Counted from the stretch's first letter, positions 8,630-18,430 are shown. The stretch is DNA of 64,000 nucleotides from Caldifermentibacillus hisashii (GCF_027568575.1 NZ_JANUVP010000002.1); one strand, 5' to 3'. Translations and numbers: made by a program. Notes: generated by a model not told the origin, from the sequence alone.

Positions 8630-10291
8630 TTGAACAAAACAACACAAAAAATCAGAATCATTCCTTTAGGTGGAGTGGGAGAACTTGGTAAAAATATGTA
8701 CGTGATCGAGGTGGAAGATGATTTATTTGTTATCGATGCCGGTTTAATGTATCCCGAAGATGAAATGTTTGGAATTGATATTGTGATTCCGGATATTACT
8801 TACTTGTTAGAAAACCGAACTCGACTACGCGGCATCTTTTTATCCCATGGACATGAAGATCATACCGGTGCACTTATTTACTTTTTAGACAAATTATCTG
8901 TTCCAATATTTGGGACAAAGTTGACACTTGCTTTAACGAAAGAGAAATTGCAAGAAAAAAATAGTCGATTACCATATGAATTCCGTGAAATTGATGAGAA
9001 CACTCGTCTTTCATTTACACATGCCAATATTTCCTTTTTTCGGGTGAATCACAGTATACCTGATTCAGTAGGTATTCAAATTGAAACAGAAAACGGATCG
9101 ATTGTTTATACCGGTGATTTTAAATTTGACCAAAGTGCTACTGAACGATACCGTGCAAGTATTAACAAAATGGCGAAGATCGGTGAAAAAGGGGTTCTTT
9201 GTTTACTTTCCGACAGTACGGAAGCTGATAAAGTCGGCTATACCCCGTCAGAAGTACAAGTAGAAAATTCAGTTGAAGAAGTTTTTGAAAAAGCAGAGGG
9301 GCGGGTTATTTTCGCGTGCTATGCATCATCTGTCAATGCCATCCAACGGCTGTTAAATGCCAGTTCCCAATCCGGCAGAAAAGTGGTTATTGTTGGTAAG
9401 ACGTTGCAGCATGTGTTTCAAATAACACAACAGTTAGGGTATTTGGAGGTCCAGGAAGAGTTAATCATTCGCTATGAAGATATGGGGAAATATGAGCCCG
9501 ATGAAATTGCGATTCTGATGAGCGGGCACCAAGGGGAACCGTTGGAAGCACTCCAAAAAATGGTTAAACGATCTCATAAATTACTCCAAATCGAAAAGAA
9601 TGATACGGTTTTAATTGCAGCTTCTCCCCATCGTGGTGGCGAAATATTTTTAATCCGGACGGTTGATATGCTGTTTCGAGCCGGTGCCAATGTCATTATC
9701 GGTCCAAAAGTGCATGTAAGTGGACACGGTCGGGAAGAAGAATTGAAATTAATGATTAATTTAATGAGACCGAAATTTTTTATCCCCATTCACGGTGAAT
9801 ATAGAATGTTAAAAGCACATGCGAATATTGCCGAGAAGATGGGCGTTGATCGTGATTGTATTTTTATACCGGAAAAAGGGGATGTAATTGAAATAAAAAA
9901 TGGCCAAATTAGGCAAAACGGTCGTGTCACTGCCGGTAATATATTAATTGACGGCAGCGGTGTAGGTGATGTCGGCAATATCGTTTTACGTGATCGAAAA
10001 GTGCTCTCCCAAGATGGGATTTTAATTGTTGTTGTCTCAATTAATAGGAACGAAAAGAAAGTTGTCTCCGGTCCTGAAATTATTTCAAGAGGTTTTGTTT
10101 ATGTTAGGGAATCAGAAGAATTAATGGGACAGGTAACCAAAATGGTAAAAGATATTGTTACAAAGAACATAAAACTCCATAACTTTGAATGGTCCAATAT
10201 AAAACAAGAAATGCGAGAATCATTAAATAGTTACCTTTTTAGTAAAACAAAACGAAAACCAATGATCATTCCAATCATTATGGAAGTATAA
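8630..10291 (+). CDS. rnjB: ribonuclease J2
   Basis: Metallo-beta-lactamase/beta-CASP ribonuclease, 553 aa, acting in mRNA decay and rRNA maturation together with RNase J1. The zinc motif HGHEDH is intact at residues 73-78, followed by NHSIPDSVG, TGDFKFD and the beta-CASP segments VIIGPKVHVSGHG and IPIHGEYRML. Assigned as J2 rather than J1 because the place between dapA and tepA is that of B. subtilis rnjB. TTG start at 8630 with AGGAGG at 8615-8620. Confidence 0.92.
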   Translation: MNKTTQKIRIIPLGGVGELGKNMYVIEVEDDLFVIDAGLMYPEDEMFGIDIVIPDITYLLENRTRLRGIFLSHGHEDHTGALIYFLDKLSVPIFGTKLTLALTKEKLQEKNSRLPYEFREIDENTRLSFTHANISFFRVNHSIPDSVGIQIETENGSIVYTGDFKFDQSATERYRASINKMAKIGEKGVLCLLSDSTEADKVGYTPSEVQVENSVEEVFEKAEGRVIFACYASSVNAIQRLLNASSQSGRKVVIVGKTLQHVFQITQQLGYLEVQEELIIRYEDMGKYEPDEIAILMSGHQGEPLEALQKMVKRSHKLLQIEKNDTVLIAASPHRGGEIFLIRTVDMLFRAGANVIIGPKVHVSGHGREEELKLMINLMRPKFFIPIHGEYRMLKAHANIAEKMGVDRDCIFIPEKGDVIEIKNGQIRQNGRVTAGNILIDGSGVGDVGNIVLRDRKVLSQDGILIVVVSINRNEKKVVSGPEIISRGFVYVRESEELMGQVTKMVKDIVTKNIKLHNFEWSNIKQEMRESLNSYLFSKTKRKPMIIPIIMEV

Positions 10292-10394
10292 CAGTCATTT
10301 TCGCTTTATTATTGAAACGGAACGTCTTTCAATTCGCATGAAATTGTAATTGTCGTTCATACTATACGTATCACGATTGGAAGGAGTTTCGTTT

Positions 10395-11144
10395 ATGAAT
10401 ATGAAGTACAATCAAGAACAAGAGAACCCGCAAAAGGAGATTCCAAAAACAGAAGCACCGATGTCTCCATTGATGGAAAAAATTCAACAACTTGGACAAA
10501 CGAATGTCCCTAGTTTGTCCAATGATTCCAATATTCATTGTTTAACAATCGTCGGTCAAATAGAAGGGCACTTACAGCTGCCGCCGCAAAATAAAACAAC
10601 GAAATACGAACATGTCATTCCACAAATTGTTGCGATTGAACAAAATCCAAAAATTGAGGGGTTACTGATTATTTTAAATACAGTTGGAGGAGATGTAGAG
10701 GCCGGTTTAGCCATTGCAGAAATGCTCGCATCCTTATCGAAACCGACCGTTTCCCTTGTATTGGGAGGTGGTCATTCAATAGGCGTACCAATTGCTGTAA
10801 GTACGGATTACAGTTTTATTGCTGAAACAGCAACGATGACTATCCATCCGATTCGCTTGACCGGTCTTGTCATTGGTGTTCCGCAAACATTTGAATATTT
10901 GGATAAAATGCAAGATCGTGTTGTTAGTTTTGTTACGAAACATTCGAAAATAAAAGCGGAAACCTTTAAAGATCTAATGTTTGCCAAAGGAAATTTAACT
11001 CGTGATATAGGGACCAATGTGATTGGGACAGATGCAGTAGAGTATGGATTGATCAATGAAGTGGGAGGCATCGGACAGGCAATGGAGAAATTAAATGAAT
11101 TAATCGAATTGGAACGGAAAAATGAGGAGGGGATTGTCCAGTGA
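10395..11144 (+). CDS. tepA: ClpP-like serine protease TepA
   Basis: Translocation-enhancing protein of the ClpP fold, 249 aa, cytoplasmic. The ClpP-like core is LLIILNTVGGDVEAGLAIAE, the nucleophile region GGGHSIGVPIA and the His region TATMTIHPIR. AAGGAG at 10381-10386 supports ATG 10395; the longer frame from 10350 has no ribosome binding site. In Bacillus it helps clear or export preproteins and spore-protein fragments. Overlaps ylzJ by 4 bp (GTGA). Confidence 0.92.
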   Translation: MNMKYNQEQENPQKEIPKTEAPMSPLMEKIQQLGQTNVPSLSNDSNIHCLTIVGQIEGHLQLPPQNKTTKYEHVIPQIVAIEQNPKIEGLLIILNTVGGDVEAGLAIAEMLASLSKPTVSLVLGGGHSIGVPIAVSTDYSFIAETATMTIHPIRLTGLVIGVPQTFEYLDKMQDRVVSFVTKHSKIKAETFKDLMFAKGNLTRDIGTNVIGTDAVEYGLINEVGGIGQAMEKLNELIELERKNEEGIVQ

Positions 11145-11356
11145 TTTTACATACACTAATACCGGCTGAATTAATTTTTCAGGAGGGACAATCTTCCCAA
11201 ACTAGGAACAAGTTCGTTGTTTATAACGGAATACCGCTAATCGTAGAAGTAATGAATGAAACGGATTTACAAGTAAAACAAATTTTAAGTACAAACCCGA
11301 ATCATTATTTACAAACGGACATTTATCCGGGGGCAAGGATTTCCTATTGGCAATAA
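11141..11356 (+). CDS. ylzJ: YlzJ-like small protein
   Basis: 71 aa, YlzJ family, always next to tepA in Bacillus. The GTG start overlaps the tepA stop, so translation is coupled. Sequence starts MILHTLIPAELIF and ends with PGARISYWQ. No catalytic motif. Function unknown. Confidence 0.88.
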   Translation: MILHTLIPAELIFQEGQSSQTRNKFVVYNGIPLIVEVMNETDLQVKQILSTNPNHYLQTDIYPGARISYWQ

Positions 11357-11436
11357 GAAAAGTGCAGAGCGCCCGCAGCCAGACAATAAAACGTATTTAA
11401 CGGCTTTTCGCCCGTTTTTTTATCCTTATAACGATA

Positions 11437-11575
11437 AAGAAAACTCGGCGACTGCCGAGCCTTTAGGCGATGGCAAAGCCGTAGTTGCACTTATACTTAA
11501 TTCTTAAAATTTCCCACTACGTCGAATTCGCTTCTTTGCTGGAAATTTATACTTTCTTAACGTATTAAAAAGGCC
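11437..11575 (-). repeat. dispersed repeat family F2, reversed copy
   Basis: Read on the minus strand this is TTAAGAAAGTATAAATTTCC ... GCCTAAAGGCTCGGCAGTCG ... CGAGTTTTCTTT. The CTCGGC/GCCGAG hairpin followed by TTTTCTTT resembles a rho-independent terminator. Other copies lie at 52897-53003, 58505-58610 and 59942-60075, with degenerate or partial ones at 23518-23690, 46737-46790 and 59860-59895. Confidence 0.75.
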
Positions 11576-11672
11576 GGTGTCTATTATTCTTGCCCTTACT
11601 TATGATATAATAAGAATAATACAAGCAGCAGCCAAATAAAGGCTGCTATCTTTATGATTTAGGTGACGGTTT

Positions 11673-13970
11673 ATGGTAAAACGAAAAAAACGTAAGACAA
11701 AAAGACAAATGAAGTTGAGACAAACAATTAAGTTTGAAGTGGGCGCTTTTATTATTTTGGCCTTATCTATTATTGCCATCTTACACCTTGGTTTAGTAGG
11801 TCTTGGCCTGGTAAGTTTTTTCCGTTTTTTAGCAGGCGAGTGGTTTATTATTTTACCTTTATCGGGAATCTTTTTAAGCTGTTATTTAATCTGGAAACGA
11901 AGCTTGCCCAACTTTTTTCATAGAAAATTAATTGGTACTTATTTAATTTTTGCAGCAGTTCTGCTATTAAGCCATGTAAAATTGTTTGAATTGCTTTCCA
12001 GTCAAGGGCCTTTTAATAAACCTAGCGTTCTTGTAAATACTTGGGAATTGTATTGGATGGATTTACGAGGTGAAGTAAGTTCTACGGATTTAGGCGGAGG
12101 GATGATTGGAGCTCTTTTATTTTCTGTCTGTTTTTTATTATTTGAGGAGACAGGGGCAAAAATCATAGCCTTTATATCGATGATAATCGGATTTATTTTA
12201 CTTACCGGTAAATCATTCGGGGACATTTTACATACGTTTTTTTCAAAGATGATGTCTTTCTTTAGTGACATGTGGAAGAGTGTTAAAAATGACGTGAATA
12301 ACTGGCGGTCGAAACCAAAAAGAAAGCAGGCCAATCAAAGAAAGAAGAAACCCGAACATTCGGAAGTCAGCAACAAACATGAGCAAGTTAATGAAACAAT
12401 ACCCGGAAAAGAGCCGATTATTTCTAATTTTGCCGAGAAAGTATATCGTGATGATGTTACCCATGACAAAGCAGCTGTTGAAGAAAATGACGATGATGAG
12501 ATAACACAAGTTCCAATGAATTTTTCCGAGGTGGAAAATGTCGATTATCAATTACCACCATTGTCCTTATTAAAATTACCGAAACAGACGGATCAAAGTA
12601 ATGAATATGAATTTGTTCATTCCAATGCTGCGAAATTGGAACGGACATTTCAAAGTTTTGGGGTTAAGGCGAGGGTAACCCAAGTACATATTGGGCCTGC
12701 AGTTACCAAATATGAGGTTCATCCCGATATCGGTGTGAAAGTAAGTAAGATCATCTCACTTACAGATGATATTGCACTGGCACTTGCCGCTAAAGATATT
12801 CGCATGGAAGCCCCCATTCCCGGTAAATCGGCAATTGGTATAGAAGTACCTAACTCAGAAATTGCAGTAGTATCTTTGAGAGAAGTATTGGAAGGCAGTT
12901 ATGATCAAATCGATAAAAAATTATTGATTGGTCTTGGCCGCGATATTACCGGAGAAGCTGTACTGACTGAATTAAATAAAATGCCGCACCTTTTAATCGC
13001 CGGGGCAACCGGTTCAGGAAAAAGTGTGTGTGTTAATGGAATTATTACCAGTATTTTAATGCGGACAAAACCCCACGAAGTCAAATTAATGATGATCGAT
13101 CCAAAAATGGTGGAATTAAATGTGTATAATGGTGTACCGCATCTACTGGCACCGGTCGTTACCAATCCGAAAAAAGCAGCCCAAGCATTGAAAAAAGTAG
13201 TAAATGAAATGGAACGAAGATATGAACTGTTTTCCCAAACCGGAACAAGAAATATTGAAGGATATAATGATTTTATTCGCCGTCATAATCTTGAAACCGG
13301 TGAAAAACAACCGCTCCTACCATTTATTGTCGTTATTGTTGATGAACTTGCCGACTTAATGATGGTTGCATCGTCGGATGTGGAAGATGCCATCACCAGA
13401 CTTGCTCAAATGGCTCGGGCAGCCGGCATCCATTTAATTATCGCTACACAAAGACCTTCTGTAGATGTGATTACCGGTGTTATTAAAGCAAATATCCCTT
13501 CCCGGATTGCATTTGCCGTAAGTTCACAAACCGATTCCAGAACGATTTTGGACATGGGTGGGGCAGAAAAACTTCTTGGACGAGGGGATATGTTATTCCT
13601 GCCGGTTGGTCAGTCAAAACCGATCCGGATTCAAGGTGCGTTTTTATCCGATTCAGAGGTCGAAGAAGTAGTCAATTTTGTTATTTCACAGCAAAAGGCA
13701 CAATATCAAGAAGAGATGATTCCGGATGAAGTTGTTGAAACAGAAGAAACAGTCGATGATGAATTATATGATGAGGCGGTACAATTAATTGCCGAAATGC
13801 AAACCGCTTCCGTCTCGATGCTGCAAAGAAGATTTCGAATTGGTTATACTAGAGCTGCACGTTTAATCGATGAAATGGAAAAACGGGGAATCGTAGGACC
13901 TTATGAAGGAAGTAAACCGAGAGCGGTGCTCATTGCAAAACCGGGTGAAGATGACATGAAAACATCTTAA
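11673..13970 (+). CDS. spoIIIE: DNA translocase SpoIIIE
   Basis: FtsK/SpoIIIE DNA pump, 765 aa, that moves the chromosome into the forespore through the division septum. A basic N-terminus (KRKKRKTKRQMK) precedes four or five membrane segments in residues 20-185, then a charged linker, the RecA-like motor with Walker A GATGSGKS (444-451) and Walker B FIVVIVDELADLMM, and a C-terminal winged-helix gamma domain (VSMLQRRFRIGYTRAARLID) that reads SRS/KOPS-type sequences. Start ATG 11673, preceded by AGGTGA. Followed by a terminator. Confidence 0.95.
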   Translation: MVKRKKRKTKRQMKLRQTIKFEVGAFIILALSIIAILHLGLVGLGLVSFFRFLAGEWFIILPLSGIFLSCYLIWKRSLPNFFHRKLIGTYLIFAAVLLLSHVKLFELLSSQGPFNKPSVLVNTWELYWMDLRGEVSSTDLGGGMIGALLFSVCFLLFEETGAKIIAFISMIIGFILLTGKSFGDILHTFFSKMMSFFSDMWKSVKNDVNNWRSKPKRKQANQRKKKPEHSEVSNKHEQVNETIPGKEPIISNFAEKVYRDDVTHDKAAVEENDDDEITQVPMNFSEVENVDYQLPPLSLLKLPKQTDQSNEYEFVHSNAAKLERTFQSFGVKARVTQVHIGPAVTKYEVHPDIGVKVSKIISLTDDIALALAAKDIRMEAPIPGKSAIGIEVPNSEIAVVSLREVLEGSYDQIDKKLLIGLGRDITGEAVLTELNKMPHLLIAGATGSGKSVCVNGIITSILMRTKPHEVKLMMIDPKMVELNVYNGVPHLLAPVVTNPKKAAQALKKVVNEMERRYELFSQTGTRNIEGYNDFIRRHNLETGEKQPLLPFIVVIVDELADLMMVASSDVEDAITRLAQMARAAGIHLIIATQRPSVDVITGVIKANIPSRIAFAVSSQTDSRTILDMGGAEKLLGRGDMLFLPVGQSKPIRIQGAFLSDSEVEEVVNFVISQQKAQYQEEMIPDEVVETEETVDDELYDEAVQLIAEMQTASVSMLQRRFRIGYTRAARLIDEMEKRGIVGPYEGSKPRAVLIAKPGEDDMKTS

Positions 13971-13992
13971 ACTTTCTTAAAATGATAGAAAA

Positions 13993-14024
13993 ACCGGGGC
14001 TCTTTCCCTGGTCCCTATTTTTTT
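13993..14024 (+). terminator. intrinsic terminator after spoIIIE
   Basis: ACCGGGG (13993-13999) pairs with CCCTGGT (14006-14012) including one G-T pair, followed after a few bases by eight T. Confidence 0.7.
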
Positions 14025-14364
14025 GAAAAATGACAATATCGAATACTATACAGTTTTTTTCGGAAAAATGTTCGTGAGTTACTTGTAGGTTAACATTTAG
14101 AAAATATCAAATTGATTTTTTATACCTTGACAAAGTCGAAATGATAAGGTTTTCATACTTTGTTCACAAGTTTTTTTTTGTTAAATTTAAAGTTCGTATT
14201 CCTATTTTAAATATTTCGTGCTATATTTAACTTAGTTAATAGCGGCATGTGAAAAAGGTGCTTTACGAGAATAATTTTTATAAAATAGGAAAATTTTCAT
14301 AGAATAAAGGTAGGCAACCTTTTTCACAAAATGCTCTATTAAAAATTTTTAAGGGGGATTTCTC
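14025..14364. other. leader of the BMP transporter gene with a long inverted repeat
   Basis: No gene is visible. GTGAAAAAGGT (14249-14259) and ACCTTTTTCAC (14317-14327) are perfect complements 57 bases apart, just upstream of the ribosome binding site AAGGGGG. A TTGACA occurs at 14127-14132 but lacks a good -10 at the right distance. I looked for a purine riboswitch, which would suit a nucleoside transporter, and did not find its core. Confidence 0.6.
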
Positions 14365-15486
14365 ATGAAGAAAAAAAGACTTTCTATTCTTTTTTCACTC
14401 CTTCTTCTTTCAGGGCTTGTTTTAAGTGGCTGCGGTTCAAAAGATGAAGGAAATAATAATCAAGGAGCCAAAGATGGCGGTAAAGATGATGAGTCCTTTT
14501 CCGTTGCAATGGTAACCGATGTTGGTGGGGTCGATGATAAATCCTTTAACCAATCCGCTTGGGAAGGAATTCAGGCTTTTGGTAAAGAACACAATCTTAA
14601 AAAAGGCGATGGCGGTTACGATTATTTGCAATCGAAATCAGATGCAGACTATGTATCGAACTTAAATGCATTAGCTCGTCGTAACTTTGATTTAATTTTC
14701 GGTATCGGTTTTAAATTGGAAAAACCAATTGGTGAAATTGCCGGTCAACGTAAAAATGTTCATTTTGGTATCGTTGATTCTGTTGTTGAAAAAGACAACG
14801 TCGTCAGCATCATGTTTAAAGAACAAGAGGCTGCCTTCCTTGCCGGGGTTGCTGCTGCAATGGAAACAAAAACGAAAAACGTTGGTTTTGTCGGCGGCAT
14901 GGAAAGTGATGTTATTACAAGGTTCGAAGCTGGATTTAGAGCTGGTGTGGCATCCGTTGATCCATCCATTAAGGTGCAAGTAAACTATACCGGTGCTTTC
15001 GATAAGGCTGACCTTGGAAAATCTGCTGCAAACCAAATCTATTCCAACGGTGCAGATATTATTTTCCATGCTGCAGGTGCAACCGGTAACGGTGTGTTTG
15101 CTGAAGCAAAAGAAAGAAAGCAACAAAACCCGGATGCAAATGTATGGGTAATTGGTGTTGACAGTGACCAATATGATGAAGGTACCGTTGAAGTGGATGG
15201 GAAGGAATATAATATTACTTTAACATCTGCTTTAAAACGTGTGGATCTCGCTGTTAAAGACATTGCCCAAAAGTCTATGGATGGTAAATTCCCAGGTGGA
15301 ACGACTGTTACGTATGGCTTGGCAGATAAAGGTGTTGAATTGTCCACTACAGGCGACCATTTATCTGAAACAACCTTAACGGCCGTTAACGACTGGAAGG
15401 AAAAAATTATTAATGGCGATGTTACACCTCCGGGAACAAAAGAAGATATGGAGAGCTTCTTGAAAGATCTAGGTGTGACTCCATAA
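14365..15486 (+). CDS. nupN: BMP-family nucleoside-binding lipoprotein
   Basis: Substrate-binding lipoprotein of a nucleoside-type ABC importer (Bmp/PnrA family), 373 aa. The signal peptide MKKKRLSILFSLLLLSG ends in lipobox LSGC with Cys23, followed by a Gly/Asn/Asp-rich linker. The BMP domain shows VAMVTDVGGVDDKSFNQSAW, characteristic of purine-nucleoside binders, and VNYTGAFDKADLGKSAA. The three transporter genes follow. Similar to B. subtilis NupN (YufN), a guanosine-binding protein; the exact nucleoside is inferred. The ribosome binding site is AAGGGGG. Confidence 0.85.
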   Translation: MKKKRLSILFSLLLLSGLVLSGCGSKDEGNNNQGAKDGGKDDESFSVAMVTDVGGVDDKSFNQSAWEGIQAFGKEHNLKKGDGGYDYLQSKSDADYVSNLNALARRNFDLIFGIGFKLEKPIGEIAGQRKNVHFGIVDSVVEKDNVVSIMFKEQEAAFLAGVAAAMETKTKNVGFVGGMESDVITRFEAGFRAGVASVDPSIKVQVNYTGAFDKADLGKSAANQIYSNGADIIFHAAGATGNGVFAEAKERKQQNPDANVWVIGVDSDQYDEGTVEVDGKEYNITLTSALKRVDLAVKDIAQKSMDGKFPGGTTVTYGLADKGVELSTTGDHLSETTLTAVNDWKEKIINGDVTPPGTKEDMESFLKDLGVTP

Positions 15487-15523
15487 CTTTCGGTTTTCAT
15501 CAAAGTTTATAAATAATAATATT

Positions 15524-15552
15524 GGATACAGTGGGTTTTTCCTACTGTATCC
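15524..15552 (+). terminator. stem-loop after the BMP lipoprotein gene
   Basis: GGATACAGTGGG pairs with CCTACTGTATCC (one G-T pair) around a 5-nt loop. The T-run is poor (ATCTTGTT), so it may act as an mRNA 3'-stabiliser that keeps the binding-protein mRNA in excess. Confidence 0.7.
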
Positions 15553-15570
15553 ATCTTGTTAAAAAGCGAT

Positions 15571-15618
15571 ACATAAAAAGCTTTAATTACATCACTATTT
15601 AATTGAAGCTTTTTATGT
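15571..15618 (+). terminator. second stem-loop between BMP gene and ABC ATPase gene
   Basis: ACATAAAAAGCTT (15571-15583) and AAGCTTTTTATGT (15606-15618) are exact complements around a 22-nt loop that itself contains AATT/AATT. A T-rich stretch follows. Confidence 0.65.
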
Positions 15619-15701
15619 ATGCCTTTTATATCTTTTTTGGACTATTTTGTTTGCTTTTCTATTATTCCTGCTATAAAAAAAGTAAAGGAAGGTGAATAGT
15701 C

Positions 15702-15731
15702 GCAATTGGGTTCTACCAATTGCCATTTTTT
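15702..15731 (+). terminator. intrinsic terminator upstream of the ABC ATPase gene
   Basis: GCAATTGG (15702-15709) and CCAATTGC (15716-15723) form a perfect 8-bp stem with a 6-nt loop, followed by six T. It ends about 80 bases before the ATPase start and may attenuate readthrough into the transporter genes. Confidence 0.7.
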
Positions 15732-15812
15732 CGAGTAAACGAGAGCTGTCACTAAAAGTCCTGACAAGCGAGAAAGATATGAAAAACAATTGTTGTGCTA
15801 GGGGGTTTGAAT

Positions 15813-17381
15813 ATGGACTATGTTATAGAGATGTTGAATATTACCAAGGTATTCGGCAATTTTGTGGCGAATGACAATATTACCTTGCAATTAAAAAAGG
15901 GGGAAATTCATGCCCTTTTAGGTGAAAACGGCGCCGGAAAATCAACATTGATGAATGTGTTATTCGGATTGTATCAACCGGATGGAGGGGAAATTCGCGT
16001 TAAAGGAAAGTCTGTTAAGATAACAGACCCGAACGTGGCAAATGATTTAGGGATTGGAATGGTTCATCAACACTTTATGCTAGTTGATACGTTTACCGTT
16101 ACGGAAAATATTATATTAGGGAAAGAACCGAAGCACGGCGCTGGAACAATTGATATTAAATCGGCTGCGGAGGAAATTACCCGCCTTTCAGAATTGTATG
16201 GTCTTGAAGTCGACCCGTATGCAGTGGTAGCGGATATTTCTGTCGGCATGCAGCAACGTGTTGAAATTCTCAAAACACTTTATCGCGGGGCCGATATTCT
16301 TATTTTCGATGAACCGACCGCTTCACTCACACCACAAGAAATCATGGAACTGATTGATATAATGAAAAAACTGATTAGTGAAGGGAAATCAATTATTTTA
16401 ATAACACATAAATTGAAAGAAATTATGGAAGTAGCCGATCGTGTTACCGTTATTCGTCGTGGAAAAGCAATAAAAACATTAAACGTTTCTGATACAAATC
16501 CTACTGAATTAGCGAGTTTAATGGTTGGTCGTGATGTTGTATTTAAAACAGAAAAGAAACCGGCTAATCCAAAAGAAGAAGTATTAAAAGTTGAAAATCT
16601 TGTAGTAAAAGATTACCGCGGGGTGGATAAAGTAAAAAATCTAAATTTATCTGTACGCCGTGGAGAAATTTTGGGAATTGCCGGTGTTGATGGAAATGGT
16701 CAATCGGAGTTAATTGAGGCGATTACCGGACTAAGACGCGTTGAAAGCGGAAACATTACATTGGTCGGTAAAGATATTACAAATTTAAAACCGCGAAAGA
16801 TTACTGAAACAGGACTTGGACATATACCACAAGATCGACATCGTCATGGTCTTGTTCTTAATTTTTCAGTCGGAGAAAATTTTGTATTGCAATCCTATTA
16901 TCATGAACCATTTTCAAAAATAGGAGTTTTACAAAATCGTGAAATTTATAATTATGCAAATAAATTAATTGAAGAATACGATGTCCGTACCCAAAGTGCG
17001 TATGAACCCGCCCGTGCTTTATCAGGCGGAAATCAGCAAAAAGTTATTATTGGTAGAGAAATTGATAGAGATCCCGATTTGCTCATAGCTGCACAACCGA
17101 CAAGGGGTCTTGATGTCGGAGCAATTGAATTTATTCATAAGCGCTTAATTGAACAAAGAGATAACGGAAAAGCGGTTCTTCTCATATCCTTTGAATTAGA
17201 TGAAGTTATGAATGTGAGCGACCGCATTGCTGTTATTTTTGATGGTCAAATTTTAGATATCGTCAATCCGAAAGAAACAAATGAACAAGAACTTGGTTTA
17301 TTGATGGCTGGTCATAAAGTGGATAGAGATAATCATCAGCAAATGTTAGACCAGGCTGTTAAGAAGGAAGGTGAGGAGTAA
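15813..17381 (+). CDS. nupO: nucleoside ABC transporter, double ATP-binding protein
   Basis: 522 aa with two ABC cassettes in tandem, the sugar/nucleoside (RbsA-like) type. The first cassette has Walker A GENGAGKST and LLIFDEPTASLTP-type Walker B; the second has the degenerate Walker A GVDGNGQSE and signature LSGGNQQKVIIGRE, normal for this family. AGGGGG at 15800-15805 fixes ATG 15813; an in-frame upstream codon at 15795 is rejected. The stop is two bases from the first permease start, so they form one operon with nupP and nupQ. Confidence 0.88.
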   Translation: MDYVIEMLNITKVFGNFVANDNITLQLKKGEIHALLGENGAGKSTLMNVLFGLYQPDGGEIRVKGKSVKITDPNVANDLGIGMVHQHFMLVDTFTVTENIILGKEPKHGAGTIDIKSAAEEITRLSELYGLEVDPYAVVADISVGMQQRVEILKTLYRGADILIFDEPTASLTPQEIMELIDIMKKLISEGKSIILITHKLKEIMEVADRVTVIRRGKAIKTLNVSDTNPTELASLMVGRDVVFKTEKKPANPKEEVLKVENLVVKDYRGVDKVKNLNLSVRRGEILGIAGVDGNGQSELIEAITGLRRVESGNITLVGKDITNLKPRKITETGLGHIPQDRHRHGLVLNFSVGENFVLQSYYHEPFSKIGVLQNREIYNYANKLIEEYDVRTQSAYEPARALSGGNQQKVIIGREIDRDPDLLIAAQPTRGLDVGAIEFIHKRLIEQRDNGKAVLLISFELDEVMNVSDRIAVIFDGQILDIVNPKETNEQELGLLMAGHKVDRDNHQQMLDQAVKKEGEE

Positions 17382-17382
17382 C

Positions 17383-18429
17383 ATGTCAAAACGATGGACA
17401 CCGATTTTAATACCGGTTTTGGCTGTTATTTTAGGATTACTGGTTGGTGCAGTGATTATTGCCATTAGTGGTTATAATCCGATTGTCGGTTATGCACAGT
17501 TATGGGAAGGAATTTTTGGGGACTCTTATGTTATAGGTGAATCGATTCGGCAAATAACTCCTTATGTTTTAGCTGGTCTGGCCGTCGCCTTTGCATTCAA
17601 AACAGGATTATTTAACATCGGTGTTGAAGGTCAACTAATCGTCGGATGGTTTGCAGCGGTTTATGTCGGAATTAGTTTTGATTTACCTGCTTATATTCAT
17701 CTACCTTTAGCAATTTTAGCTGCAGGTTTAGCCGGTGCTTTTTGGGCGTTTATACCGGGAATTTTGAAGGCAAAACTGGGAGTTAATGAGGTTGTCGTGA
17801 CAATTATGTTAAACTATACAGCTCTCCATGTTACCAATGCTTTAATTCGGTCAATTGCAAAAGGGGACACAACCGAACAGATAGCGCAAACAGCATCTCT
17901 TAGAATTCCATTTTTTGAAGAGATCACACAATATTCGCGGTTGCATGGCGGGATCTTTATTGCTATTCTTACCGTCATTATCATTTGGTTTATCTTAGAG
18001 AAAACAACCTTAGGGTATGAATTAAAAGCTGCCGGATTCAGTCAAGATGCTTCTAAATATGCCGGTATGAATGTTCCGAGAAATATTGTCATTTCTATGG
18101 TTATTTCCGGTTTCATTGCCGGTTTGGCGGGTGCCATGGAAGGACTCGGAACATTTGAATATGTTTCAACAAAAACGGCCATGACAGGAATTGGATTTGA
18201 CGGAATTGCGGTGGCGGTCCTTGGCGGCAACAATCCGATTGGTGTTGTTTTCGGGGCAATTCTTTTCGGTGCGTTAAAGTATGGATCCCTAAATATGCCA
18301 AATCCACCTGCGCAAATTCCTGAAGAAATGATTTCAGTTATTATTGCTGTCATTATTTTCTTTGTTGCGAGTGGGTACTTATTCCAATGGCTTTATGAAA
18401 AGTTTTCGAAAAAGAAAGGAGTGAAGTAG
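17383..18429 (+). CDS. nupP: nucleoside ABC transporter permease 1
   Basis: Integral membrane protein of 348 aa with about eight to ten hydrophobic segments, BPD_transp_2 family. The signature GLFNIGVEGQL (start of the conserved loop) and GFDGIAVAVLGGNNPIG near the C-terminus match nucleoside permeases of the YufP/NupP type. GAGGAG at 17373-17378 supports ATG 17383. Forms a heterodimer with the next product. Confidence 0.87.
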   Translation: MSKRWTPILIPVLAVILGLLVGAVIIAISGYNPIVGYAQLWEGIFGDSYVIGESIRQITPYVLAGLAVAFAFKTGLFNIGVEGQLIVGWFAAVYVGISFDLPAYIHLPLAILAAGLAGAFWAFIPGILKAKLGVNEVVVTIMLNYTALHVTNALIRSIAKGDTTEQIAQTASLRIPFFEEITQYSRLHGGIFIAILTVIIIWFILEKTTLGYELKAAGFSQDASKYAGMNVPRNIVISMVISGFIAGLAGAMEGLGTFEYVSTKTAMTGIGFDGIAVAVLGGNNPIGVVFGAILFGALKYGSLNMPNPPAQIPEEMISVIIAVIIFFVASGYLFQWLYEKFSKKKGVK

Positions 18430-18430
18430 G

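Noticed and set aside
14025..14364. Purine riboswitch before the nucleoside transporter
   Set aside because: The conserved three-way-junction core and loop sequences are absent.
14692..15503. Long minus-strand open frames opposite the BMP lipoprotein gene
   Set aside because: They lie antisense to a clear family gene, with no start signal and no family features.
15692..15874. 60-codon open frame before nupO
   Set aside because: It spans the terminator at 15702-15731 and overlaps nupO in another frame; its composition is not protein-like.
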